Positions 1 to 8,018 are shown, counted from the first letter of the stretch. The stretch is 57,215 nucleotides of DNA from Halochromatium roseum (GCF_016653315.1 NZ_NHSH01000050.1:1-57215), one strand, 5' to 3'. A program made the numbers and translations. The notes: generated from the letters alone by a model not told the origin.

Positions 1-608
1 CGTCTCGGCAACCATTGATAAGCTTGCCCGCAAGGTCCGCCGTGTCTTCGACTACCTGGGTATGACAGCGAACTCCAACCCCCGTGCTGCCCAAACAGCT
101 CCCGTTGGCTAGAACGGATTTGCCGTGGGTCTTTGACCAGCAGGTACAGATGAAGCGGATCGGTCGGTGAGGGGGCGAAACCAAAGTGGGCGTAAAAGCC
201 ACGGGCGTCGTCGTCCTTGGCGTGGACCGCGAAGGCGCGGATACCACCAATCTCAGCGGCCTGAAGTGTGCGGCGCATGGCGTCTTTGAGCAAGCCCATG
301 CCGATGCCACGACGCTGCCAGGTGACGGCGACGACGAGCCGAGCGAGCAGCATGATGAGGACAGGATGGCGGACGAGCCCCTTGGTCAGTCGCTCTGGGG
401 CATCCTCATAGGCCACCTCCCCCACCACCAGCGTGTAGAAGCCGATCACCTCATCATCATGCAGACCGATGTAAGTCTGCGAGGCGTTGGCCTGCTGATT
501 GGTCAAGGCATGGCGCAGCAGGAAACGATCGAGTGACTCAGTTCCGCTCGAGAACCCGTCGAGCGGATGGTCGCGCCGCAGCTTCTCGATCCGAAAGCCG
601 GCCGTCAT
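1..608 (-). CDS. GNAT-family toxin of a DUF1778/GNAT toxin-antitoxin pair, 3' end open
   Basis: The minus-strand frame begins with ATG at 608, inside the stop codon of the DUF1778 gene (ATGA overlap). It reads as a small GNAT acetyltransferase of the TacT/AtaT type: a start like MTAGFRIEKLRRDHPL, a central VIGFYTLVVGEV strand and the acetyl-CoA loop WQRRGIGMGLL near residues 98-108. TacT-type toxins acetylate aminoacyl-tRNA and are neutralised by the DUF1778 partner. Family members end at about 160-175 residues, near position 110 here, but I find no in-frame stop before the window edge. The frame continues at least 36 codons, opposite a short plus-strand open frame. The 3' end may therefore have been replaced by inserted DNA, giving an extended toxin. 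The family call is firm; activity is unknown. Confidence 0.8.
   Translation of the reverse strand, partial: MTAGFRIEKLRRDHPLDGFSSGTESLDRFLLRHALTNQQANASQTYIGLHDDEVIGFYTLVVGEVAYEDAPERLTKGLVRHPVLIMLLARLVVAVTWQRRGIGMGLLKDAMRRTLQAAEIGGIRAFAVHAKDDDARGFYAHFGFAPSPTDPLHLYLLVKDPRQIRSSQRELFGQHGGWSSLSYPGSRRHGGPCGQAYQWLPR
2..112 (+). CDS. C-terminal fragment of an unrecognised protein, possibly a transposase
   Basis: An open frame enters from the left edge and ends with TAG at 110-112. The 36 visible residues include the basic stretch KLARKVRRVFDYLGM and a low-complexity tail. The gene is convergent with the GNAT toxin and overlaps its prolonged 3' end. A transposase C-terminus is a guess from the basic composition and the position next to a disrupted gene. 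It could equally be a chance frame. Confidence 0.25.
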   Translation, partial: VSATIDKLARKVRRVFDYLGMTANSNPRAAQTAPVG

Positions 609-895
609 GCCGCGTCAGGCGGGTCGAAGGGCGTCGGCTCATGCAATAGGCGCTCAAGGCGTGGGAGTCCGCGGGGCGGCCTCTCAAGCGCAGCCATAAA
701 GGCGCTCCAGTGCTCGGCATCGAGCCCAAAATGCTGGCGATCAGCCAAAGTCTCGTCGGCACGCTCCAGTGCGCCGCTCAACACGAACTGGCTCACTGAC
801 TGGTGCCGTTCGCGGGCCGCGGCACTGAGCCGCGCCTTGGCCTCCGGTGTGAGCCGCAGATCGAGCTTGGAGCTTCGGGCTTGAGTGTTCAGCAT
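605..895 (-). CDS. DUF1778-family (TacA-like) antitoxin
   Basis: This 96-residue protein has the ribbon-helix-helix layout of DUF1778 antitoxins: an N-terminal strand KLDLRLTPEAKARL, helices reading AAARERHQSVSQFVL, and a C-terminal toxin-binding tail with the hallmark FDPPDAA. The hydrophobic helix leads into ALERPPRGLPRLERLL, the usual groove binder of GNAT toxins. It precedes the toxin and overlaps it by four bases, consistent with translational coupling. These antitoxins normally repress their own promoter through the RHH domain, so autoregulation is likely but not visible as a defined operator. Confidence 0.88.
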   Translation of the reverse strand: MLNTQARSSKLDLRLTPEAKARLSAAARERHQSVSQFVLSGALERADETLADRQHFGLDAEHWSAFMAALERPPRGLPRLERLLHEPTPFDPPDAA

Positions 896-998
896 AGGCG
901 TCTCCAGTGATCAAGCCCCCATCATAGCCGCCAGACATTGTCTTGACAACGCAGACTCCACTCCGCTTCAACCCCCGGTCAGTGAAGAGCGCGGACCA

Positions 999-1046
999 AC
1001 TCATCGCGCCACTCATCGCGCCACTCATCTCGCCACTCATCGCGCC
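999..1046. repeat. 12-bp tandem repeat at the 3' end of bioC
   Basis: Four units of actcatcgcgcc (the third differs by one base) lie at the end of bioC. The bioC stop codon (TGA on the minus strand, 1037-1039) falls inside the last unit, so the other three copies are downstream of the gene. The same 12-bp period occurs in comF and in the lipoprotein gene at 24197. Confidence 0.9.
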
Positions 1047-2002
1047 ACTCGCCGCGGGATTGCCGACAGCGGGATTGCGATGCCATCGGCGGTCTGTTGC
1101 TGCGTGGGGACTTTGGCACCCTCTGGCATCCAAGCCTGGCCGTACACAACCTCCCAGGTCGAGGGCAGCCGGCCGTCACGCCGCTCCTGCTCGTAGGCCT
1201 GCTCGAGCGCACTGAGCCGTTGCCGCCCGGTCATCGCGCGGGGGCGATCCCGCAAGGCATTGCGGCCGCCGATCGCCTTCAGATCCCGCATCAGACCCTG
1301 GACGGTCTCGTAGGTCATGGTGATACGCTCGGCGTCCATCACCGGGTCCGCAAATCCGGCCCGCATCAGCGCATCGCCGATGTCGTGCATATCCAGAAAC
1401 GGGCTGACATGGGCATGGGCGCCCGCGTCCGCCAGCGCCCAGGCGCGACGCAGCTCGATCAGGGTATCTGGGCCGAAGGTGGTGAACATCAGCAGGCCTT
1501 CGGGGCGCAGCACGCGGCGCAGCTCGGCGAAGGCGCGTGGCAGATCGCCGGCCCACTGCAGGCTAGCGTTGGAGATCACCAGGTCGACCGCGTCATCGGC
1601 CAGTGGCAGGGCTTCCAGGTCGGCACAGAGCGGCCGTGGCCGGTTCATCCAGGTGCCCCGACGGCGTGCGCGTTGCAACATCGCTTCGGCCAGATCAAGG
1701 GCGATGATCTTGGCCCTGCGCCAGCGCTTGGCGAGCGCGTCGATGCCCTGCCCGGTGCCGCAGCCGAGATCGAGGATGGTCCGCGGCTTGAGACGCACAT
1801 AGTCGAGCCGCTCGAGCATGCGAGTGCCGATCTCGCGCTGCAGCACCGCGGCCTCATCATAGCTGACCGCGGCGCGCTCGAAGGCGCGGCGCGCGGCGCG
1901 TTTGTCGATTGGGCTGATGCACTGGCCGGTGTTTGGGCCTGTGGTTGAGCCCATGATTGGGCCCGTGCTTGGGTCCATGGTTGCACTGATAATCGGACTC
2001 AT
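1037..2002 (-). CDS. bioC: malonyl-ACP O-methyltransferase BioC
   Basis: BioC methylates the free carboxyl of malonyl-ACP with S-adenosylmethionine so that fatty acid synthesis can build the pimeloyl chain of biotin. The SAM-binding motif ILDLGCGTGQGIDAL, the motif LVISNASLQWAGD and the C-terminal TWEVVYGQAW signature typical of BioC are all present. The conserved region starts at DKRAARRAFERAA. The chosen ATG at 2002 gives 321 residues, about 70 more than the E. coli enzyme, partly because of a repetitive Gly/Pro/Thr-rich leader of about 30 residues. A later start inside that leader is possible. It is the last gene of the minus-strand bioB-F-H-C operon. Confidence 0.93.
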   Translation of the reverse strand: MSPIISATMDPSTGPIMGSTTGPNTGQCISPIDKRAARRAFERAAVSYDEAAVLQREIGTRMLERLDYVRLKPRTILDLGCGTGQGIDALAKRWRRAKIIALDLAEAMLQRARRRGTWMNRPRPLCADLEALPLADDAVDLVISNASLQWAGDLPRAFAELRRVLRPEGLLMFTTFGPDTLIELRRAWALADAGAHAHVSPFLDMHDIGDALMRAGFADPVMDAERITMTYETVQGLMRDLKAIGGRNALRDRPRAMTGRQRLSALEQAYEQERRDGRLPSTWEVVYGQAWMPEGAKVPTQQQTADGIAIPLSAIPRRVAR

Positions 2003-2024
2003 AGGATCAGACTCATGACGATGC

Positions 2025-2969
2025 TCAGACTGATGCCGAGGTGCCGTAGAGGAAGTCAGCGATGGCCGCGGCAACGGCATCGCCATGCGACAGCAGTGGC
2101 GCATGGGCCGCTCCTGGAATCGTCTGACAGCGGGCAGTCGGCATCAGCAGCGCGACGCGCTCGGCAACCGTGGCTGGCACCAGGGTATCGCGCTCGCCGA
2201 ACAGCCAGAGCGCGGGTTGTGGGATATCGGCGAGACGCGCGCGCAGGTCTTCTTCGCGCAGCAGATCGAGGCCGACTTGCAGGGCGTCGGGCTGTGGCTG
2301 CGGACGCTCAGCGATGCCAGTACGCAGACGTCTGAGGGTCTCGCGGGCCTCTTCGCTACCGCGCACTTGCAGCGCGAGGAAGCGCTCGAGGGTGGCGTTT
2401 GGATCATCGAGCAACGCGGCGTGGAAGCCCTCGAAGACCTCATCCGGCATCGCCGCTCGCCAGTCGGCGGCCTGGACGAAGCGCGGATTGGCGGTGACCA
2501 GGATCAAGGCGCTGATGCGACTTGATCGCTGGTTGCTGCGGCTTGTTGGCTGACTGCGGCTTAGGTGGCTGGATCTCAATGCCGAACTGGGGCTTCCTAC
2601 TTTGTCGCTGTTTGAAGGCCAGCCGTCTCTTGTTGCGAAGCTGTAGCTGGGCTTGTCTTCCGCGGGTACCTGCTGTCCTGGTCCAAGCGGGCGGCCGGGA
2701 ACGCGCGTCTGCAACGCGGCTTGCAGGGCGACGAGGGCACCAAGCGACCAGCCGAGCCAGAGCGCCTGCTCGGGGGCTTGGGCGAGCACGGCGTCGGCCC
2801 AGTCTGGGAGGTCGCGCCAGTCTGTTTCAAAGGGCGCGTGGCCGTGTCCGGGCAGTTCAATGGGGTGTAGATGGAAGCGATCGGTGAAGGTCGCCGGCAG
2901 CGCATCCCAGACAGCATTGTTCATGCCCCAGCCGTGGAGGAGGACGAGATTCGGTCGGTCGTTGTGCAT
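2025..2969 (-). CDS. bioH: pimeloyl-ACP methyl ester carboxylesterase BioH with a large in-frame insert
   Basis: BioH is the alpha/beta hydrolase that removes the methyl ester after pimeloyl-ACP is built. The nucleophile elbow GWSLG, the acidic residue in FGERDTLVP and the histidine in GAAHAPLL are in the right order. The start chosen is the ATG at 2969 (MHNDRPNLVLLHGWG), which matches the family; an upstream ATG at 3002 would add 11 residues. Between the helix after the nucleophile (LVALQAALQTR) and the next strand (ISALILVTANPRFV) about 60 extra residues interrupt what is normally a continuous segment. The catalytic residues flank the insert and remain intact. The gene lies between bioF and bioC. 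Confidence 0.92.
   Translation of the reverse strand: MHNDRPNLVLLHGWGMNNAVWDALPATFTDRFHLHPIELPGHGHAPFETDWRDLPDWADAVLAQAPEQALWLGWSLGALVALQAALQTRVPGRPLGPGQQVPAEDKPSYSFATRDGWPSNSDKVGSPSSALRSSHLSRSQPTSRSNQRSSRISALILVTANPRFVQAADWRAAMPDEVFEGFHAALLDDPNATLERFLALQVRGSEEARETLRRLRTGIAERPQPQPDALQVGLDLLREEDLRARLADIPQPALWLFGERDTLVPATVAERVALLMPTARCQTIPGAAHAPLLSHGDAVAAAIADFLYGTSASV
2515..2697 (-). other. in-frame insertion inside bioH
   Basis: About 180 bases between the codons for LQTR and ISALILV have no counterpart in the BioH fold. They encode a Ser/Gly/Pro-rich, low-hydrophobicity peptide including SYSFATRDGWPSNSDKVG. The insertion is a multiple of three and keeps the enzyme open. Composition and reading pattern look unlike the surrounding enzyme, as if a small mobile or repetitive element had been captured. 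Boundaries are approximate because they come from recall of the family, not from an alignment. Confidence 0.7.
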
Positions 2970-3019
2970 CGTTGATCGGTGATTGGTGCGGATAACGGGC
3001 ATGAATGCGGTTCGCTGGC

Positions 3020-4291
3020 CTACTGCTCCTTGTCCCGCTCCTGCGCTGGAAGCCTGGCCAGGGTCTCGAGGAGCCGATCGACATCGGTCGCTTGGTGCGC
3101 TGCTGAGAAGGTGATTCTTAAGCGCGCCGAGCCCCGCGGGACCGTGGGTGGGCGGATCGCGGTGACCAGGATGCCGTTGCCTTCCAGGTATTGGCTCCAG
3201 CGCAGGGCGGTCGCGACATCGCCGGCGATCAGCGGTTGGATCGGTGTCGGCGAGTCGGCCAGGGCCAGTCCGAGGCTGGCGGCGCCGGCGCGAAAGCGGC
3301 TGATCAACTGCTGCAACTGGTCGCGGCGCTCCGGTTCTTGCCGCGCGATCTGGAGCGCTTTGAGGGTGGCGGTGGCGATGGCCGGAGGTAATGCAGTGGT
3401 ATAGATGTAGCTGCGCGCGCGTTGAATCAGGAACTCGATCAGCTCAGCGCTGCCAGCGACGAAGGCGCCACAGGTGCCGATCGCCTTGCCGAGGGTGCCG
3501 ACCAGGATTGGCACTGCAGCCTCGGCCTCGGGACCGTCGAGACCAAGGTGCGCGAGCGTACCCCGACCGCCAGCGCCGAGCACGCCGATGCCATGGGCAT
3601 CATCGACCATCAGCAGGGCATCGCCGTGGCGGGCAAGGCTGGCCAGGGCGGGGATCGGCGCAAGGTCGCCATCCATGCTGAAGACGCCATCGGTCAGGAT
3701 CAAGCGGCGCTGCTTGCGATCGCCGCCACCACTGCGATCATTGCCGCTGCAGTCATTGTAGCTGCCGCCAACGCTGTCTTCACGGCAGCCGTCAGCCTGT
3801 CGATGGCCATGGCCAAGCATGCCCTGAAGCCGGTCAACATCGACATGGGGGTAGCGGCGCAGCCGGGCTTGGCTCAACTGGGCACCATCGAGCAGCGAGG
3901 CATGGTTGAGCCGGTCGGCGAAGATCTGATCGCCACGCCCGCAGAGGGCTTGGATGACGCCGAGATTGGCCATGTAGCCAGTCGAGAACAGCAGCGCGCG
4001 CGCGCGGCCCACGAAGGCGGCAAGCGCCGCTTCAAGTGCCTCGTGTGCCTCATGGTGGCCGGTGATCAGATGCGAGGCACCGCTGCCGACGCCGTCGCGC
4101 GCGGCCCCTTCGCGCAAGGCCTCGACCACCGCCGGATGGGCAGCGAGCCCGAGGTAATCGTTGCTGCAGAAGGCGAGCATCTCACGGCCATCGATGCGCG
4201 GCCGCACCGCTTGCGGGCCGGCGAGCCGCCGCCGCTGGCGGTAGAGGCCAGCGGCGCGCAGGCGGTCGAGTTCAGGCGCAAGCTCGATCAT
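3020..4291 (-). CDS. bioF: 8-amino-7-oxononanoate synthase BioF
   Basis: This is the PLP enzyme that condenses pimeloyl-ACP with alanine to form KAPA. The start is the ATG at 4291 (MIELAPELDRLRAAG), where the family normally begins; the frame is open far upstream but that part overlaps bioB and is not BioF-like. Motifs seen are AFCSNDYLGLA, FSTGYMANLG, DDAHGIGVLG and the PLP lysine in VGTLGKAIGTCGAFV. At 423 residues it is about 40 longer than E. coli BioF. Much of the excess is a Gly/Ser/Asp/Asn-rich insert of about 30 residues just before LILTDGVFSMDGD. It sits 40 bp after bioB. Confidence 0.95.
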   Translation of the reverse strand: MIELAPELDRLRAAGLYRQRRRLAGPQAVRPRIDGREMLAFCSNDYLGLAAHPAVVEALREGAARDGVGSGASHLITGHHEAHEALEAALAAFVGRARALLFSTGYMANLGVIQALCGRGDQIFADRLNHASLLDGAQLSQARLRRYPHVDVDRLQGMLGHGHRQADGCREDSVGGSYNDCSGNDRSGGGDRKQRRLILTDGVFSMDGDLAPIPALASLARHGDALLMVDDAHGIGVLGAGGRGTLAHLGLDGPEAEAAVPILVGTLGKAIGTCGAFVAGSAELIEFLIQRARSYIYTTALPPAIATATLKALQIARQEPERRDQLQQLISRFRAGAASLGLALADSPTPIQPLIAGDVATALRWSQYLEGNGILVTAIRPPTVPRGSARLRITFSAAHQATDVDRLLETLARLPAQERDKEQ

Positions 4292-4331
4292 CTTGGCCAC
4301 GCCTGGGCCGAGCCTGAGCGACCCAGCACGT

Positions 4332-5489
4332 TCAGAGGCTCGCGGCCTGCCCCGTTGGCGCGGCGGGCCGATCCTGTGGCGATCGCCGATGCCCTGGTGC
4401 CGCTGCCTGCGACACTTGCGCGGGATGCGGGTGCTGGTCAGGGGTTGGCCGATCGATCGACTGATGGCAACCACCGGGTTGATCGCGCCCTTCCAGCTCG
4501 GCCTCCTCGGGTTGCAGGCCAAGACGGGCGAAGAGCCGCTGGTCACGCGCGGCCTTGGCATTGTCGGTGGTGAGCAGCCGATCGCCATGGAACACCGAAT
4601 TGGCGCCAGCCGCAAAGCAGAGGGCCTGCAGCTCGTCGGACATGCTGGCACGGCCGGCCGAGAGTCGCACATAAGAGGCTGGCATCATGATCCGGGCGGT
4701 GGCAATGGTGCGCACCAGCTCGAACGGATCGAGCGCTTCGGTGCCGAACAAGGGCGTGCCCTCCACCTGCACCAGCAGGTTGATCGGCACCGATTCGGGA
4801 TGCGCCGGCAGATTGGTCAGCTGACAGAGCATCGAGGCGCGGTCGCGACGCGATTCGCCCATGCCGAGGATGCCGCCACTACAGGTCTTCAGCCCGGCCT
4901 CGCGCACGTAGTCCAGCGTCTGGAGCCGGTCTTGGTAGGTTCGGGTGCTGATAACCTGGCCGTAGAACTCGGGCGAGGTATCGAGGTTATGGTTGTAGTA
5001 GTCGAGCCCGGCCTCGCGCAGGCGCTGCGCCTGCTGCTGTTCCAACATGCCGAGGGTGACGCAGGTCTCCAGGCCCAGCGCCTTGACCCCGCGGATCATG
5101 GCGATGACCTGCTCTAGATTCTTATCAGTCGGATTCCGCCAGGCCGCCCCCATGCAGAAGCGGGTGGCGCCCTCCTCGCGCGCCGCCCGTGCCGCGTCGA
5201 GCACCTCGGACACCGGCAGCAGGCGCTCGCGCTCCAGGCCGGTGTCGTGCTTGGCGCTCTGAGAGCAATAGCCGCAGTCCTCCGGACAGGCGCCGGTCTT
5301 GATGCTGAGCAGGGTGCTGACCTGGATGCGGTTCGGATCGAAATGACGACGATGGGCGGTTTGCGCGGCGAACAGCAGGTCGTTGAGCGGCTGGTCCAGG
5401 AGCACAGCGGCCTCATCGATTGACCAATCATGACGCAGTGGCGCACCGCCCTGAGAAGCCAGATCAGCGTGCTTTGGGGAAGGTGACAT
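4332..5489 (-). CDS. bioB: biotin synthase BioB
   Basis: BioB is the radical-SAM enzyme that inserts sulfur into dethiobiotin. The cluster-binding motif [11 protein letters not shown] is present near residues 68-78, as are [13 protein letters not shown] and GGILGMGE. The substrate and second-cluster region [12 protein letters not shown] is also seen. The protein is 385 residues, about 40 longer than E. coli BioB; the extra C-terminal part is a polar Gln/Pro/His-rich tail. It is the first gene of the operon, and its upstream region holds a BirA-like operator. Confidence 0.96.
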   Translation of the reverse strand: MSPSPKHADLASQGGAPLRHDWSIDEAAVLLDQPLNDLLFAAQTAHRRHFDPNRIQVSTLLSIKTGACPEDCGYCSQSAKHDTGLERERLLPVSEVLDAARAAREEGATRFCMGAAWRNPTDKNLEQVIAMIRGVKALGLETCVTLGMLEQQQAQRLREAGLDYYNHNLDTSPEFYGQVISTRTYQDRLQTLDYVREAGLKTCSGGILGMGESRRDRASMLCQLTNLPAHPESVPINLLVQVEGTPLFGTEALDPFELVRTIATARIMMPASYVRLSAGRASMSDELQALCFAAGANSVFHGDRLLTTDNAKAARDQRLFARLGLQPEEAELEGRDQPGGCHQSIDRPTPDQHPHPAQVSQAAAPGHRRSPQDRPAAPTGQAASL

Positions 5490-5574
5490 AACAGAGTCCG
5501 ACAGCGGTTTGCGGAAGTCGCGGCGCAGAAAGCGATCGCAATCGAGGCTGATAGACTAACCATCGGCTCAGCGC

Positions 5575-5605
5575 TGTCAACCAAATCTCGGCGTTTTGGT
5601 TGACT
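5575..5605 (-). promoter_or_regulatory. BirA-type operator overlapping the bioB promoter
   Basis: Two arms, TGTCAACC (5575-5582) and GGTTGACT (5598-5605), form an inverted repeat with a 15-bp spacer. This matches the arrangement known for BirA biotin operators in proteobacteria. Read on the minus strand, the arm nearer bioB contains a perfect -35 hexamer TTGACA pointing at bioB, about 85 bp before its start. Repressor bound here would block RNA polymerase when biotin is plentiful. The -10 element is less clear; AT-rich sequence around 5551-5557 fits only weakly. Confidence 0.8.
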
Positions 5606-5777
5606 AGTCTATACCACGCGGGCTATGCCGGGCTGGCTGAGCGCCGGCCTAGGCAAAGGCTGCGCCAGACATGAGCGCCAATCGATGTGCATGAGAGCAG
5701 ACCTCATGTGAGAGCCCGCAAAGCCGGCAATTCAGACGATTGCTATACTCGACCACTGTAGGCAAAGAGGAATCGCC

Positions 5778-6278
5778 ATGACGCTGACCCAAGACGATAT
5801 CGACTTCATCAAAGACAACATGGCCGACTGGCTGATCGAGCAGAGTCTCGGCAAGCCGACGGCGGTCTACGAGATCGAGCTGCGCGAGCGCATGGTGAGG
5901 GTCGAGGAAGAGCTCAAGCATCAGCGCGAGCTGATGCGCGAGGGCTTTTCGAAGATGGAAAAGCGCTTCGAACAGGTTGATAAACGCTTTGAACAGATCG
6001 ACAAACGCTTCGAAGCGATGCAGGCCAACATGGACAAGCGTTTCGAACAAGTCGAAAAACGCTTCGAGCAAGTCGACAAACGCTTCGAAGCGATGCAAAA
6101 CAACATGGACAAGCGTTTCGAGCAGTCCGACAAGCGCTTCGAAGCGATGCAAGCCAACATGGATCTACGCTTCGAGGCGATGACCCGCCGCATCGACCGG
6201 TTCATGATCTGGTCATTCGGAACCATTATCGGTGTCGCCGGTATCAGCGTCGGTCTGATCAAGTTCTGGAACCCTTGA
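5778..6278 (+). CDS. heptad-repeat coiled-coil protein with C-terminal membrane anchor
   Basis: The 166-residue protein has a short acidic N-terminal region. Residues about 40-135 consist of repeated seven-residue units of the type DKRFEQV, interspersed with DKRFEAMQANM blocks. A single hydrophobic segment (FMIWSFGTIIGVAGISVGLI) near the C-terminus would anchor it in the membrane with the coil outside the bilayer. The start has a good ribosome site (GAGG, about 9 bases upstream). The gene is divergent from bioB, and its stop overlaps the comF start. I do not recognise a function. The N-terminal and C-terminal style resembles the hendecad coiled-coil genes at the right end of the window. Confidence 0.75.
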   Translation: MTLTQDDIDFIKDNMADWLIEQSLGKPTAVYEIELRERMVRVEEELKHQRELMREGFSKMEKRFEQVDKRFEQIDKRFEAMQANMDKRFEQVEKRFEQVDKRFEAMQNNMDKRFEQSDKRFEAMQANMDLRFEAMTRRIDRFMIWSFGTIIGVAGISVGLIKFWNP

Positions 6279-7111
6279 GGCTGGCATCCAATCGGTGCGT
6301 TGGTCAGGCTCGCCAAACGACTGCTTGGCAGCGTTTTGCAGAACAGGCCCTGACGCTGCTCTATCCACCCACTTGCGTGCTCTGCGGCGCTCCCGGCGCG
6401 GCTGGGCGTGACCTCTGTGCCGGCTGCCATGCCGACCTACCGCTGCTCGGACCGCATTGCGCACGCTGTGCGCAGCCATTCTCGGGGCGGGAGCATCAGT
6501 CCGGCGAGTCTGGCTCAGAGGCAGCAGGCATCTGCGTTCGCTGTCAGCACCAACCGCCACCCTATGAGCGTTGCGCGGCCGCGTTTCGTTATGAGGACCC
6601 GCTGCCAACACTGGTCGGCGGCATCAAGTTTCAATCGAAGCTCAACCTGATCCGGCTGCTGGGCGACCTGCTCGCCGATTCGCTCGCCGATTCGCTCACC
6701 GGTTCGCTCACCGATTCGCTCACCGCAGCACTCGCCGATGAGAGCCAGCATCCCGGCTGTGAGACACCAGACGCGATCCTCCCTGTGCCTCTGCATCCGC
6801 AGCGACTGCGGGTCCGTGGCTACAATCAGGCGTTAGAGTTGGCGCGCGTGGTCAGTCGCCGACTGGCCATCCCGATCAACCACTGCTGCTGCCGACGCCG
6901 GCGGGCAACCCACGCCCAGTCGGAGCTCAACGAGCGACTGCGTTTCAGTAACATCCTTGGTGCGTTCGAGGTCACCTCCGCGGTGCCGCGGCGGATCGCG
7001 ATCCTTGATGACGTGGTCACCACCGGCGCCACAGTCTCTGAGCTGGCGCGGGTACTGAAACAGGCCGGCTGCGAGCGCATCGACATCTGGGCCTTGGCGC
7101 GCACCCCATAA
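6275..7111 (+). CDS. comF: ComF family protein (phosphoribosyltransferase fold)
   Basis: ComF proteins are needed for DNA uptake in naturally competent bacteria. The N-terminus has paired cysteines (CVLC, CAGC, CARC, CVRC) as in the ComF zinc finger. The C-terminal half has a PRTase fold with GYNQALELARVVSRRL and the PRPP loop ILDDVVTTGATV. The likely start is TTG at 6275, overlapping the stop of the coiled-coil gene. A run of 12-bp repeats encodes a DSLT/DSLA stretch between the IKFQSKLNLIRLL helix and the PVPLHPQRLR motif, lengthening a loop. comF next to bioB is a common gammaproteobacterial arrangement. Confidence 0.88.
   Translation: MRLASNRCVGQARQTTAWQRFAEQALTLLYPPTCVLCGAPGAAGRDLCAGCHADLPLLGPHCARCAQPFSGREHQSGESGSEAAGICVRCQHQPPPYERCAAAFRYEDPLPTLVGGIKFQSKLNLIRLLGDLLADSLADSLTGSLTDSLTAALADESQHPGCETPDAILPVPLHPQRLRVRGYNQALELARVVSRRLAIPINHCCCRRRRATHAQSELNERLRFSNILGAFEVTSAVPRRIAILDDVVTTGATVSELARVLKQAGCERIDIWALARTP
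6665..6724 (+). repeat. 12-bp tandem repeat inside comF
   Basis: Five degenerate units of gattcgctcacc, in frame, encode a four-residue repeat (DLLA, DSLA, DSLT, GSLT, DSLT). The repeat sits in a loop between conserved ComF motifs, so changes in copy number by slippage would keep the reading frame. Confidence 0.85.
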
Positions 7112-7228
7112 CCTGGCGCGAATCCGACTCCAATCCGAGCCCAATCCGCGTACAGTAGATTTTCGCCACAGGCGTCTTGACTGTAGACTAGCGATAGAGC
7201 AAAAAGCGAACCAAACGATCCACTGGGT

Positions 7229-7283
7229 TTCACTAGGCCTTCCCTAGGCCTCACCAAGATTTCACCTAGATCTCACCTAACTG
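7229..7283 (+). promoter_or_regulatory. five phased 11-bp repeats in the terD leader
   Basis: Immediately upstream of the terD ribosome site are five consecutive 11-bp units: ttcactaggcc, ttccctaggcc, tcaccaagatt, tcacctagatc and tcacctaactg, with approximate consensus tcacctagryc. An 11-bp period puts equivalent bases on nearly the same face of the helix, as in arrays of activator or repressor sites. The array ends at the Shine-Dalgarno sequence (gagagg, 7283-7288). A role in control is inference. Confidence 0.5.
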
Positions 7284-7297
7284 AGAGGAAAAGCAGC

Positions 7298-7876
7298 ATG
7301 GCCATCAGCTTGCAAAAAGGCGGCAATGTCAGTCTCACCAAGACCGATCCGGGTCTGACCAATGTGCTGGTCGGGCTTGGCTGGGACGCCCGTTCCACCG
7401 ATGGCGCCGCCTTCGATCTGGATGCCAGCGTCTTCATCGTCGGCGACAGCGGCAAGGTGCTGTCTGACGGGCACTTCGTCTTCTACAACCAGAAGACCTC
7501 CCCCGATGGCGCCGTCGAGCACTCAGGTGACAACACCACTGGCGAGGGTGAAGGCGACGACGAGACGGTCTCGATCAACCTGCCCGGCGTCAGCGCCGAT
7601 GCCAAACGCATCGTCTTTGCCGTCACCATCCATGAGGCCGAGAGCCGCAAGCAGAATTTCGGCATGGTGCGTAACGCCTTCATGCGCGTGCTCAACAAGG
7701 ATTCCAACACCGAGTTGGCGCGCTACGATCTGTCCGAGGACTACTCGACCGAGACCGCGCTGATCTTCGGCGAGATCTATCGCCACGGCGAGGAGTGGAA
7801 GTTCAAGGCCGTCGGCCAGGGCTTCGCCGGTGGGCTGCAAGCACTCGCCAAAGACCACGGCGTCAACCTCGGCTGA
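7298..7876 (+). CDS. terD: TerD-family stress protein
   Basis: This 192-residue protein is a standard single-domain TerD. It has [25 protein letters not shown], the Ca2+-binding [27 protein letters not shown], and the C-terminal [28 protein letters not shown]. TerD proteins bind calcium through clustered Asp residues and act in membrane-associated stress and tellurite-resistance complexes. It opens the plus-strand ter cluster, with a clear ribosome site. It is a close paralog of the protein at 10736. Confidence 0.96.
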   Translation: MAISLQKGGNVSLTKTDPGLTNVLVGLGWDARSTDGAAFDLDASVFIVGDSGKVLSDGHFVFYNQKTSPDGAVEHSGDNTTGEGEGDDETVSINLPGVSADAKRIVFAVTIHEAESRKQNFGMVRNAFMRVLNKDSNTELARYDLSEDYSTETALIFGEIYRHGEEWKFKAVGQGFAGGLQALAKDHGVNLG

Positions 7877-8018
7877 TCCAATGTGACGGGCTGGGACGGG
7901 CTGCGCCAACCCTGGTCAGCGACGTTGAAGCAGGAGCCATGCCGTCCCCAGCCCAGATCGATCCCAAGGGGGCTCAAGCGCCCCTGGTGCTCAATCCCAA
8001 CCGCTGGAGAACAGGCGC

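Noticed and set aside
885-1196. Proteins with EWRD or MSGA repeats near 1 kb
   Set aside because: They are translations of the 12-bp repeat in other frames, overlapping bioC.
2515-2697. Intein or group II intron inside bioH
   Set aside because: The insert is only about 180 bp, without splicing-domain motifs or intron structure, and keeps the frame.
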